DNA from: Clavaria fumosa
Taxonomy: Eukaryota; Basidiomycota; Agaricomycetes; Agaricales; Clavariaceae
Reading direction: 5' to 3'
NCBI GenBank assembly: GCA_951802425.1
Contig: OX637794.1
Location: 3,100,001 to 3,164,000, forward strand
DNA length: 64,000 nucleotides
Part shown: positions 24,478 through 34,720 of the stretch, piece by piece
Layout of the letters: each line of letters begins with the position of its first letter
Numbering within the stretch: position 1 is the stretch's first letter
The notes under the pieces: model-generated
Seen by the model: the letters and a program-made list of their open reading frames with translations, nothing else
What the model was told of the DNA's origin: nothing
Database searches by the model: none
Made by a program: the position numbers and the translations under genes

Positions 24478-24560
24478 TGCCAGGACCGTGGATCGAACAC
24501 GGGACCTCCAGAATGCCTTAGCACTTCAGTCTGTTGCTCTCCCAGCTGAGCTATCCCGGC
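24478..24560 (-). tRNA. tRNA-Phe (GAA) with a short intron
   Basis: On the minus strand the sequence folds as a cloverleaf. The acceptor GCCGGGA pairs with TCCTGGC, with discriminator A. The D-arm is GCTC...GAGC. The anticodon loop begins CTGAAG with GAA at positions 34-36. The variable/T arm GAGGTC...GTTCGATCC is like yeast tRNA-Phe. About 10 extra bases (TGCTAAGGCA) sit just after position 37, where nuclear tRNA introns lie. Removing them leaves about 73 nt. One weak pair (A-G) caps the anticodon stem. No CCA is encoded. Confidence 0.93.
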
Positions 24561-24649
24561 GCACAATACTACTCCCTTCGTCACCTACACTAACCTCCGA
24601 CTGTGGGTCAGCCTTAGTCATCACATTATTATTGCTGAACAGTAACATC

Positions 24650-25989
24650 TCAGTCGCATCTCTCGATTCTCTTGCGCTTCTTCGACGGCGAGGTTTTCAG
24701 CGGCATTGAATGGACAGGTGTAAGGTTCTGTGCGCCATACGTCGAGAACGATTTCAGGTCGGTCGTGAAGAGAACCTTTGACACATCGAATTCAATGACC
24801 ATTCCAGGCATCACGCCCGAAACACTCACCGAATGTGCCCAACCAGCATATTCTCCCCACACACCTACGAGACGCGAATTGACTTCGTCATATATCTTAG
24901 GGGTTACTCCTTTGCTCCGGGCAGGTGCACCGTATTTCTTCACAGCAATTTGATATACATGCGTATCCACGGGAATCACTTCCTTCTGTAAAAAAAAAAC
25001 GATTCAATCCACCTTGACGCGCCGGAATCAATTCGGGGAGACAAGCCTTATCCAAACTCATCAAAAGGACACAATCTGCGACCTTACGACCCACACCAAC
25101 AAACTTCAGGAGTTCTGCCCTCGCTTCCTCTGTTTTCAAGTCTCTTAGAGTTCTAAGCCAAACCTCACTTGCCTCGCACGCATCAGATGATGACCGAGAT
25201 CGTCCATGGAGATCGACCAGCATTTTTGCCGTGCGCTGAATAAACTCAGCGCGATAGCCAAAGCCGAGAGAACGCAGTGTGGCCACGACCTCGGGCGACG
25301 CGAGAGTTGAAGGTGGAGGAAACGGATGGTATGGATGTTGTTCAACAGATTGTTCAACGCCTGTGCTTGACGACGGGGGAGGCAGCGACAACAAAGCCGG
25401 GGAAAAATGCAAACAGAGGAGATGAACCATCTTAGTTATTCGGCCGATGTGGTTGTTAGAGGAGCAGATAAAACTACAGCCAGAATGATTCAGATTGCTG
25501 TCACGGAGGACTGACTAGTCGACGGACGTACGACACGAGGTTCTCCCAAGGATCCTGCCTGAGTATCCTGATACCCGCGAAACGCGACCTGACGTTTGCA
25601 AAGACAGGGTCCTTCTCGCTCCACTCATCATACAGTTTGATCAAGTCGATTTTAAGTTGGAAGTAGTCCACAAGCCATTCCAAAGTCTCGGTCTCATTCT
25701 CTTGGTCATTTGACGACGAAGTAGCGCGTTTCTGGACAAAGGATCGGTAGAAGAGCGTGTCGGGACCTTGCCTGAGGCACACGACGCGGTCGCGTAGGCA
25801 GAGGCGATACTCGTGCGTCGGATGAGAGGGAGAGGCAGCATTGCAGTTCGGTGAAGTGTCACTGAGTGGAAAACTAGTCCACCTAAACGACTGCCCGCAC
25901 CTGAGGACAGCTGCTAAGGATAGCTGGGCAATAGGGAGAGGAAGGGCGCGAAAACCTGCTGGTATTGCATTTGACGCCATGCAGTCCAC
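24650..25989 (-). CDS. OGG1: 8-oxoguanine DNA glycosylase/lyase OGG1
   Basis: Excises 8-oxoguanine opposite C in base-excision repair. The N-domain starts MDCMASNAIPAGFRALPLPI and has LAAVLRCGQSFRW, YRLCLRDRVVCLRQ and DTLFYRSF. The next exon supplies the SSNNHIGRI helix. The HhH-GPD core is LRSLGFGYRAEFIQRTAKML, LKFVGVGRKVADCVLLMSLD (with the catalytic Lys in GRKVADC), and IPVDTHVYQIA (with the catalytic Asp). A last intron (about 24778-24831) leads to LFTTDLKSFSTYG, and the protein ends in a basic KTSPSKKRKR tail that looks like a nuclear signal. Two start ATGs, 25989 and 25980, are both plausible. Only 80 bp separate it from divergent NPR2. Confidence 0.93.
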
Positions 25990-26069
25990 CCGAACGCCAC
26001 AGGACTCACCAATCGACGCGCCGATGGCCCATGCCGCTGTAGCCCGACGTCACTTGATATTTGTCCACA
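25990..26069. promoter_or_regulatory. 80-bp bidirectional promoter region (OGG1 / NPR2)
   Basis: This is the shortest divergent spacer in the window. Core promoter elements of one gene must fall in the other gene's leader or be shared. No motif was identified. Confidence 0.35.
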
Positions 26070-28242
26070 ATGGTCTCGGAAGGGGCCTCATTCTTGCCTC
26101 GGATACAATCTGTCTTCTACGCTGTCTTTGACTTGCGACAAGGCCCGAAAATCGTCTATCAGGTCCCAGAAGGTCTAATATCCAGCACCAGTACCCTTGG
26201 CAACTTGCTCGCGGCTTCCTCAAGCATACCTGCGACGCATGCAGGAGACTCCGACGCTGGCCAAGAAGCAACCGTCAACGCGAATGATTGGGGAGAGTCG
26301 CTGGCCTCTCCGTCAGCGACCCAGTCAACTTCGCAGTCTCCTCCCAGACGTACCGCGTCCTCCAACAGGACACTGTTTCACTTCGAGGAGATATCCAGAT
26401 ATGTCATTCCTCCGACCGAACTTTGTGGCAAGCTCGTCATCTGTGCTACGAAGCATTACAGGATCATCGGATTCCCCGTCAACTTGCGAGGAAACTATGT
26501 CCGCAACTATTTCAGATATAATCTTTGCTTCGTTTTTGAACGCGCCGCGGATTTGAGTTGCTACGAACCCGTCGTACGGAAAGTCAGCCGTGTGTTGACC
26601 GCCTGCGAGGTCTGTGATCTGCGAAATTGTCGGGGGACCATTGCCGTTTACATCGAAAAGTGCAGGTAGAAATGGCTTTACTGTCTTCACCACAAAGTTC
26701 CCTTGCCATCCACGCCATACTTGAGCAATTGTACGAAGATCTGAACTCCTATTCGGAGACCCATATTGCCGTCGACAACTTCAACTCAATTGACTTGAAA
26801 ATATTCCCATTTTACCCAAACCCTCCTGCGGTTCAGGATTGGGAGGTACCAGTCGCCCTGATAAATATATTGAAGGGGATGAAATCCAACTGGGACTTGA
26901 CAGTAGCGAAGGTGGATTTTCCCCTACGACTTCACGCTGTCAAAATTAGACTCTTACTCGGATGACAAGGTTTGTCAATATATTGATGGGACGAACCATG
27001 TTAGCCGTATTGCCCACCTGGCCGATTGCGACTTAGATCTTACCCGCCAAGCTATCTCTCATCTCCTGTAAGTCCTCATTGAATTCATAAATACCTTTCC
27101 TAACGTCTCTCAAGATATTACCAAGTTATTATGACAATCGACATCTTCCAATATTCTAATATATATACACTGCGAAAGAGTATTCAATGGTTGGCGGATG
27201 AATCGGTTGTCAAGGAGCAATGTGGCCCTTATGTCACCATACCAGGTATTGTCGTTAGTGCCTGCCTCGCTGCCCTACTGATCTCCTTGCAAGGACAACA
27301 AGTACCCGACTGGGCGCAGCTTCTACAGTGGTACTCTCGCCTGAAGCTCGGCAAAACGGTGTTAGAATGGATGGGAGAAAATCACGTAAGCGATGCCATT
27401 GATGTGCGTCGCTTAACAAGTTTTGGCGTAATCAAAGTGAGCGCGCTGCCTCGCGACCCTGATGCTGGAAATTCAATATCAGGCTACGACAGGGTTTTCT
27501 GCGCCGAGTGCACAGATGGCCTGTGTTGCTGCCCAGTGAACAGAGTCAAAATGCTGCTGCACCTGCACCCCGGAAAAGAGGCAAAAGCTTCTCGTCTGCC
27601 TCGACACGATCTGACCATATGCCACCGTTGCCAGAGGCAGAAGGGTCATACCAGTCGCGCTCCCGTTGGCCCCGATCCACACCGCCGGGTGCGACTTTTC
27701 GCAACGGCGTGGAAACAAAGGGTTCATCCGCGCAAGAATTCCTCAGTGCCATAGATGGGACTGCGCCGACCAAACGACGGAGTGCGGCCGAAACTGTTCT
27801 GGAAAGACTCCACAACATGGAGCGAGCTACTTCGCGCGTGCGGTCGGCCCTCGGCCAACCGCGCCAGCCGTCGGAAGTGCGCAGGCATCCTTTGATGACG
27901 TCGACATCCTCCTCCCTGTTCGCAAACGTAACGACTCTCTCGACTGCGCCGATCACGGGCCCCAGCCCCAGCACCGCACTTCCCTCAGTTGCCCCTATTC
28001 CAGTGAAGACACGTCCTTCGAGATCTTCCTCTGTATCAACTGTGGCGCAATCACTTGATTATGCTGGAGGTATGACACCTCCCATCCCTTCAGACTTTGC
28101 ATCGCTGCTGGATGGTGAACATCACACGGACGAGCTGGCCACGCGGTTTGAAGTGGGCTGGCCCATACTTCAGCGGTGGCTCGTCGCTGTGGGAGGAGGC
28201 AAGGGAGATGATTTTGGGAGGGTGGTCATTATTTATCGATAA
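26070..28242 (+). CDS. NPR2: Nitrogen permease regulator 2 (GATOR1/SEACIT subunit)
   Basis: Part of the Npr2-Npr3-Iml1 complex that restrains TORC1 during amino-acid limitation at the vacuole. The start ATG at 26070 precedes FLPRIQSVFYAVFDLRQGPK and VYQVPEGLIS. A Ser-rich insert follows. Next are RYVIPPTELCGKLVICATKH, YRIIGFPVNLRGNYVRNYFR and NLCFVFERAADLSCYEPVVR. Later exons give AILEQLYEDLNSYSETHIAV, FNSIDLKIFPFYPNP, the helical IAHLADCDLDLTRQAISHLL with MTIDIFQYSNIYTL, and a long low-complexity Ser/Pro insert. The C-terminal domain is HTDELATRFEVGWPILQRWL, ending DFGRVVIIYR. Introns lie near 26611, 26935, 27068 and 27395. Confidence 0.91.
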
Positions 28243-28381
28243 GTTAGCATTGACGTGTTCCCTGATCTGGCGACGTGCGCTGAGTTCTGGGCGATATGTG
28301 AAGCAAGTTCGCATCGTGGTTGCCAGATGGCATAGTTATCGTACGAACGCACTTGCCCATGGCTGAGAGTCGGCATCTCCC

Positions 28382-29850
28382 TTAGGCAAGGGTTCTGTTC
28401 GCATTAACATAGCCCACGCCGTAGCAAGAGTATACTAGATCGGGACACGTTTCGTCGGCACGATCTGCGGGGACTATCTTGAATTGAATCCCAAAAAACG
28501 TCTTGATATCACGGAGGAATTGCATACTGGCAGGACGAAAATTGAGTAAATGCGTAACAGATGGAAAGAGGGGTACTTGCGTTCTCTCCGTCGGTTCGCT
28601 CATCCTGCACTTGCCGACATCTTCGCTACCCAGTACCATCATCAATAATACTAAATTTTGATGTTTACGATCCACACATCCACCCTTGCTAATTTCGTTC
28701 AATAATTGGTGGGTCGCCTCAAGTGCGATGTCCTCCGGGTTTGCACCAGGCCTTGAAACCGCTTCAGAACAAAGTAACGCGGACGTTGTAGATTCCGCAA
28801 CCAGGCTGAGACCATAGCCAGGGGATCTGATAACTGTGTGGTCAACGTGGGACAATAATGCATGACGAGACTGACTTTCCGCCTTCTTCGCCTTTATACA
28901 CGTCTGAGTATAAGTAAATGTCGGGTATGAACCGATTCAATATTGAACGAGAGGCTTCGATCATGCGATTCGAGAATTGCGGGCTAACACGGACAGCGTG
29001 ACTAGATGGCAGTCCGTATGAATGTCATGTTCAGAGCCAATACTATTGAAGCGCACGCAATTCCTCGTATCCGTTTGATCTTTCCGGGCTCAACAAAGTT
29101 CAGAGTCTTCAGTTGTTTGACTATAGGGCAACAGAACTCGATCTCTCCTCCCCCTAATGGCGGAGCACCGCGCTTCTTAATCTGACGGGGGTCCTGAGCG
29201 TCAATGATTACGATTCGAAGAAGAAACGAGAGCGCCGTCACCCGCAATTCCAGATTATCAGAAACGCCAAATAGTTGGAGGTGCGGGAGGGTCACGGTCC
29301 TAATCAGGTCTGCCTAAAGTTGCAATCAGACGGGTTTGCTTAACATAGACACGTTCTACTTACCGACAGGTCCAAGTCATCTGAGGTGATTCCTCGCAAT
29401 GTCAGACGGAAAGGCTTCTTGGCAAAAGGTGCCAGCATGACGATAGGTTCCAGAAAGTAGCCTACAGAACGCGATAGAGGGCATTCGTGCATAACTTGTC
29501 CTCCTGAGGTGAGTCCAGGCTTTAGAAGAAATGCAGTCCCTGCACTCGCGCCTTTAGCTCGCCCACTTCATTGCAAAGTCAGGAGCTTTTACCAGTCACT
29601 GATATTTCGATGACAGTTCCATTTGTCACTTTCTCTAGCAGCCGCAACAGACTGATTTCAAAGTCTGCGGGAGAGGTCTTGTTAAGAAGAAACGTTGCAG
29701 CCCCACGGAGTACTAGGCTGTACCTCTGAGCCCTGGATTCTTGTCTTCCGAGCGAATTTTTTCTATGTACACGGGCTTCCCGCTCAGAATGGACATGACA
29801 AGTCGGCTCCGAAGATGCTGCTGGCCAGTAAAGCGGAGCGGCTGCGCCAT
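28382..29850 (-). CDS. RCL1: RNA 3'-terminal phosphate cyclase-like protein RCL1
   Basis: A nucleolar factor that works with Bms1 in early 18S pre-rRNA processing. The start ATG at 29850 gives AQPLRFTGQQHLRSRLVMSI and LSGKPVYIEKIRSEDKNPGL. Next comes FEISLLRLLEKVTNGTVIEI. The exon at 29295-29002 has LELR, KKRGAPPLGGGEIEFCCPIV and KTLNFVEPGKIKRIRGIA, the family core. The last exon has SPGYGLSLVAESTTSALLCS, then ISKGGCVDRKHQNLVLLMMV, LGSEDVGKCRMSEPTERT, and FLRDIKTFFGIQFKIVPA. It ends at 28382 with VGYVNANRTLA. RCL1 lacks true cyclase activity; the order of motifs fits RCL1 better than RTCA. Confidence 0.92.
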
Positions 29851-30000
29851 CGCGTCAGAGAGTTTTTTTTTTTTCCGTCTGATTCGCGGTTTGCGCTTGC
29901 AAAGTTTGGAAGACGCGCCGTTGACAAACAGTGACTCCTTTGTGCGAGTGGTGCAAAGTTGTCACCCCGTCGAGTTTGTCCACGTTCATTTTCCCGGAAC
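29851..30000. promoter_or_regulatory. 150-bp bidirectional promoter region (RCL1 / UBA3)
   Basis: Divergent starts lie at 29850 (minus) and 30001 (plus). A run of nine T on the plus strand (about 29864-29872) could be a poly(dA:dT) nucleosome-excluding element. Confidence 0.35.
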
Positions 30001-31691
30001 ATGTCCGTTCTTCCTCAAACGAATGGTTCCATCGCCTCCGAAGATTGGGAAGGTCGCTATCACTCTGTCGACCAAATATTAGACCGGCCAGGTCCACGTA
30101 CTGACCCTGCATTCGCTGCAGGGGACCAGGTCGGTCGGTCGATACGTTTCACGGTGTCTAGACCGGGCACGTCTGAATCAGATAGCCAGGTTAAACAGTT
30201 CTTACGGAATGAATGCAAAGTGCTCGTCATCGGAGCAGGCGGCTTAGGTTGCGAGATCCTAGCCAATCTTGCCTTGACCGGATTCCGGGACATTCATGTC
30301 ATAGACATGGACACGATCGACATCAGCAACCTCAATCGGCAATTTCTGTTCAGGTGCGTTAATCCTGGATGGACGCCACCCTGCGACTCATGCCCCATCC
30401 AATGTAGACCGAAGGACGTAGGGAAGCCCAAAGCGATCGTTGCTGCAGACTTCGTCATGCGACGCGTGCCGGGAGTAAAAGTAACTCCGTGAGTTGCATT
30501 CCCTGGCGTGTATATTCACGTCGTTGATGTCTTTTAAGGTATTACGGGAAGATACAAGATAAAGACGAGGACTACTATATGCAATTTCATTTTGTCATCT
30601 GCGGCCTCGACTCGGTGGAGGCGCGGCGCTGGATCAACGCTACTCTTGTCGACATGGTAGATCCAGAGAGACCAGAAACCCTCAAGCCGCTCATTGACGG
30701 AGGCACAGAAGGTGAGCAATATTTCTCACAATAGCCCGGCTTTCCCCGCCTCATGGATCCAGGCTTCAAGGGTCAAGCTCGCGTCATCCTTCCAACTATT
30801 ACATCATGCTACGAGTGCTCTCTCGATATGTTGAATAAACCTACCGCCTTTCCCATCTGCACCATTGCCAACACTCCGCGCTTACCCGAGCATTGCATCG
30901 AATGGGCTTCCGTTCTGGAATGGCCGCGCAAGCATGGGGGTAAATCTCATCTCATCTTCCGCGACTTATGACTCAGCTCTTGTTTGTAGATGAAAAGATG
31001 GATGCAGACAATCCCGAGCACATTGGCTGGTTATATGGCGCAGCGCTGGCGCGTGCCGAGGAGTTTGATATTGAAGGCGTGACGTGGTCTCTGACCCAGG
31101 GTGTAGTTAAAAACATCATACCCGCGATAGCCTCCACAAACGCAATAATTGCAGGTAAGTCAAAGCGGCATTACTATTGCGTGGGAGCGATGTTCCACTC
31201 ATTTGTATCTTCTCAAGCATCCTGTTGTAACGAGGCGTTTAAAATTGCTACTACCGCAGCACCCCACCTCAACAATTACTTCATGCTCATCGGCACGGAC
31301 GGCGTCTATTCGTACACGTTCGAGCACGAAAAACGGGCAGATTGCCCAGTCTGCGGCGGCGCGTCGCTCGAGATCTCCATAAGCCGCGAGTGGACAGTTG
31401 AACGGTTAATTGAGATGCTGCTAGAGAAGCAGGAGATGTTCGTGTTCTTGCGCTTATTCCGGAGTCGTCGGTGGCTTATCTTTTTCGCACAGACAAATCA
31501 AGAAGCCCTCTCTGTCAACCCTGTCGCCCTCGCTGAAGCCGATCTATTTCCAGGCGCCACCTGCATTAGAAGCCGCCACCCGTTCGAACCTCAAGAAGAA
31601 AGTGACGGAGCTCGTGGAAGATGGAGGAGAGGTTCTGGTGACCGCGACCACGCTTCCCTTCAACCTAAAACTTCGCATCACGTTCAGATGA
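30001..31691 (+). CDS. UBA3: NEDD8-activating enzyme E1 catalytic subunit
   Basis: Pairs with Ula1/NAE1 to adenylate NEDD8 and pass it to Ubc12 for cullin neddylation. The start [20 protein letters not shown] leads to the ATP-binding motif [20 protein letters not shown] and [20 protein letters not shown]. Then come [40 protein letters not shown] and [13 protein letters not shown]. The catalytic cysteine block is [20 protein letters not shown]. Further blocks are [20 protein letters not shown] and [18 protein letters not shown], and CPVCGG supplies a zinc-ligand pair. The frame after 31435 changes across a short intron ending near 31490. The last exon then carries [15 protein letters not shown] and [12 protein letters not shown], and stops at 31689-31691. 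Functionally it links to the SKP1 genes 18-28 kb away (SCF ligases need neddylation). Confidence 0.92.
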
Positions 31692-31970
31692 CGATCCTTT
31701 TTCCTGTCTTCGCTGTACGGCATTCTCCTTGCTCCTAGGTAAAATGTAACTTCGCAATCATAGAATAATTTGTTGGTGTCATCAAAAAGGCACATGTGGA
31801 GGAAGTACAGGCGTCTCGTTACAAGTTGGTCGTAATGCAGGCTGCATGATACAAATACACTCATAAACATAAAAATATTACTTCAGACATGGTCTGTGTA
31901 TGTGTCTAGTAACTATCAATCTTGATTAGTATGTTACGCGAGAAGGAAAGAGAGATAAAATCGGAGTTCG
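31692..31970. other. Convergent 3' gap
   Basis: AT-rich, with no gene seen. It probably holds the 3' UTRs of UBA3 and the orphan gene. Confidence 0.4.
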
Positions 31971-33704
31971 TTACATTGTGTCGAGGTCTACAGCCCGGAT
32001 CCTAGAAAGGATGGATCGCGGCTGTTCATCATCGGGCGGCGGACGACTGGCGACTGTCGCTTCAAACAGCCTTGAGCACCTTTCTATGCTATCCAGCGCT
32101 CTTTCCACTTCGTCCATAAGTTCAAAGTGACGGATGACCTGGTCGAAAGCATCGGGGGTGGGATCCCTATCGGCTTTGGGGGGGGTCGGGACAGGCAGGG
32201 TTTCTGCTGCCTGAAGCTGCGGCTCCTGAGGACACCTAGTCTCCAATGGTGCCCGCAGAGTTGGTGGAGTGCTAACGGAATGATGGTGTTCGCTATGCGG
32301 GCTTTGAATACTCTCTGTCGCACCATTGTCCACGTCGCCGCCACGTGACTTGGGAGAGACCGACACCTTCACATCAATGGCGGCTGGTAATACACAGGGG
32401 GGGCGCGAGGGAGTTGCATCTTTCGTAGGAGTAGAAGTAGGGAATGACGGAGGGGGACAAGAGAAAGTAAATTCAAAGTGCCTGATAATCTTGTCATAGG
32501 CATCGACTATAGCAGTAGTTTTTGCGTCGGTAGTTGCATCATGATGCGGCTCCTGGAACCATTTGGCCACTAATGCCGATGATGGGCGCAGTCGAAGGGC
32601 AGGGGGATCGGGACAATTTTCATGTCCCGAGTTACCGTCGTCGTGATCACCCGAGTCAGCGGAGACTGTCGGGTTGTTCAGCTCGGGGAGGTTGGGTGAT
32701 GAATGGGAGGAACTGGGTGTTGTTTCCTCTGTGAGACTGGGGGTCGCAGCGCGAGAAGACACGCTTTCGGAGTGGCTGACGCCTTGATCGTAGAATTCGG
32801 AAACAATAGGATCAGGATATTCCTCATGAGTCAGGCCTGAGTCAGTGGCGTCGACACGTGACTCGTCAGAACCAAGCTCGGGCTCGAGACATCGAGCTGT
32901 AAGTGGAGACTGCGGTGGAGCTGTTTTATCTGGCATAACTGCGCATGGAGGCGCGGCAGAGCAAGATGGTGTGACAGCGCAGGCGGAGTCGAGTCCTCCA
33001 GTCTGTGTTGAGTTGGGCGGAGATAACCCCATGTCCAGACATGGTTGTGCTGGAGAATGAGGCTGGTCAGGGAGAACATTATGGGTTTTTGGAGAAGAGC
33101 TTGCGGTTGGCTCGTGTCCAGGAGAATGTATTGGGATAATCTCGTGAAAGGAAGCTCCGTCCATGCCTTTCGCGAGAACGGAAGGAAGAGCAGGTTTGGG
33201 GGTTGGTGCGTGATCTGAGCCATGGCTGAGAGGAGCCGTACCATCATCTGGAGAGTCAACAAAATTCCGTGTCGGAATAATGGAGCCTGAAGACGGAGAA
33301 AGGGATGTTAACTGCGGAAGTTCCATTCTGAAGTTGGAAGCAGGAGCTCGGTGGGCGAAATCGGGATGAATTCGATGTATGGCGGCGTCATCGACATCGT
33401 ATAGAGGAAAGCGTATGTCCGTAGCAAAGGCTTGTTCGAGTTCATCATCAACCGACAAGTGATCCACACGCCAGAAGAGATACGAGGGATAGAGTCTGCG
33501 GAGAAGAACAATAGTAGAGCCCAAGGTTCCGACTGTCCACAAAGCAGCCAAGGTAAGTTCAAGTCGCGAATGGTCGATGTCGCGAGAGTCCATGCGAAGA
33601 ACGAGGACCTGAGTGAAAGGGTCACGAGACGGATGCGAGGGAAATGGGGAGAAACAGACCAATGGTAGTGAGAGCAAGAAAAAGAGAAATAGCTTATATA
33701 TCAT
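31971..33704 (-). CDS. Orphan Ser/Pro-rich protein with N-terminal membrane segment(s)
   Basis: One uninterrupted frame of about 577 codons from the ATG at 33704, unusual here because nearly every other gene has many introns. The first 20 residues are hydrophobic (MIYKLFLFFLLSLPLVCF) and look like a signal peptide. A second hydrophobic stretch (LELTLAALWTVGTLGSTIVL) lies about 30-50 residues further on. If translation starts instead at MDSRDID (33593), this is the only membrane segment. The rest is rich in Ser, Pro, Thr and Asp/Glu and probably disordered. Near the C-terminus a motif is repeated: YDKIIRHFEF and FDQVIRHFEL, the second followed by DEVERALDSIERC. No family was recognised. The frame continues open upstream to 33968, but that part is low-complexity (CT-rich) and likely 5' UTR. 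Confidence 0.65.
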   Translation of the reverse strand: MIYKLFLFFLLSLPLVCFSPFPSHPSRDPFTQVLVLRMDSRDIDHSRLELTLAALWTVGTLGSTIVLLRRLYPSYLFWRVDHLSVDDELEQAFATDIRFPLYDVDDAAIHRIHPDFAHRAPASNFRMELPQLTSLSPSSGSIIPTRNFVDSPDDGTAPLSHGSDHAPTPKPALPSVLAKGMDGASFHEIIPIHSPGHEPTASSSPKTHNVLPDQPHSPAQPCLDMGLSPPNSTQTGGLDSACAVTPSCSAAPPCAVMPDKTAPPQSPLTARCLEPELGSDESRVDATDSGLTHEEYPDPIVSEFYDQGVSHSESVSSRAATPSLTEETTPSSSHSSPNLPELNNPTVSADSGDHDDGNSGHENCPDPPALRLRPSSALVAKWFQEPHHDATTDAKTTAIVDAYDKIIRHFEFTFSCPPPSFPTSTPTKDATPSRPPCVLPAAIDVKVSVSPKSRGGDVDNGATESIQSPHSEHHHSVSTPPTLRAPLETRCPQEPQLQAAETLPVPTPPKADRDPTPDAFDQVIRHFELMDEVERALDSIERCSRLFEATVASRPPPDDEQPRSILSRIRAVDLDTM

Positions 33705-33750
33705 TGTCGATAGCGGTGGATACAGTGTAGGCGATGCAGAACAAGGAAGA

Positions 33751-33800
33751 ACATACAGAGAGAAAGAAAGAGAAAGAGAGAGAGAGAGAAAAGCGAGCAA
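33751..33800. repeat. GA-rich microsatellite
   Basis: A run of AGAGAAAG/GAGAGAGA units on the plus strand, about 50 bp long. It is CT-rich on the strand of the orphan gene, just upstream of its likely start. Pyrimidine-rich leaders are common in fungal promoters and 5' UTRs. Confidence 0.7.
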
Positions 33801-34381
33801 GGGGACAAAGGAGCAAACGCGCGGCTGGTGGATGTCGCGGGTGGCGTTACCGAATTTGGAAGCGGACAGCTTGGAAAATAAGAACAAATATCGGAATTGA
33901 TCCACAAAAATCGGCATGTCAGCTGACATTCCTTGTATGGGCAAAATCGAGGGTTTAAGGTATGACATTCATTCAGTGTTGCGTTGCAACTTAAAAGGGA
34001 ATTATTGATTCTACCCCCTCGTCGTCTTGAGCAACCCGAATGCGCCGCAGCCGCCTCAGTAGCGTCCGCAGACATCCCCTGCATGGCGGGCACGGCGAAC
34101 CCGAGGATGTCGGATGGTGTCACCCACGTGGCGACCGCGGGACCGAGAGCAGGATGCCTTCCTCGTCGTCGGTACCTACCTGACGGTGGCATCCGTGGAC
34201 GTGTTTGGAGTGCTGAGCCTTTCCTTTTTGAGATCAATTTCATGTTCTGTGCACGACAAAGGCAATCGAGGATGTAACGACATGATTGTATCTTAGCACC
34301 AGTGCTTTAATGACATCAAATTGATACCCGACGTATGTAGCTTTCAATTATCCATATTACTCGTATCATTAAAGAGATGAC
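33801..34381. other. Intergenic, partly GC-rich, no gene assigned
   Basis: Open frames exist on both strands around 33984-34277 but carry no recognisable domain. Two similar pieces, GACATTCCTTGTATGGG (about 33927) and GACATCCCCTGCATGGC (about 34072), hint at an old local duplication. Confidence 0.35.
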
Positions 34382-34507
34382 ATGTCTGTCCGTATTTGCG
34401 CATGTGTGACTTTGTTAGATTCGGTGAGACGTTTGTGTGCACCAATGTCTATCCGTATTTGCGCGTGTGTGACTGTGTTGGATTCTGCGCGGCGTTTGAA
34501 AGTCCAA
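34382..34507. repeat. 63-bp imperfect tandem duplication
   Basis: Bases 34382-34444 and 34445-34507 are two copies of a 63-bp unit that starts ATGTCTGTCCGTATTTGCGC / ATGTCTATCCGTATTTGCGC. They diverge slightly toward the end. The period is a multiple of three, so a frame stays open through both copies, but no gene is recognised. Confidence 0.8.
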
Positions 34508-34720
34508 CCGTGTCGGGCACCCGCCGCACTGCATGTGTTCTGCGTCCGCTGCATCGACATCTACATTTACACTCACCAACTCATTCTCGTCAGTCACTGT
34601 GCTCTTCTCATCTTTCTAATGTGTATTTTTTGGGCTGTGGTTACATGTGTGGCTTCGTTTGGATGGTGAGACATCGTTGCTATTAGAACTGGGTTTTGCC
34701 GTAGCTCATATTAATTCCTC

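Noticed and set aside
33751..33800. GA-repeat region as part of the orphan protein (long N-terminal extension to 33968)
   Set aside because: The extension encodes low-complexity LSLSLSLSFSL-type sequence from a microsatellite, while the ATG at 33704 starts a cleaner signal-like segment.
33984..34277. Plus-strand frame of 97 codons in the GC-rich interval
   Set aside because: Composition-driven open frame without a recognisable domain or splice context.
34382..34507. CRISPR-like array
   Set aside because: Two adjacent 63-bp copies without spacers in a eukaryotic genome; this is a tandem duplication.
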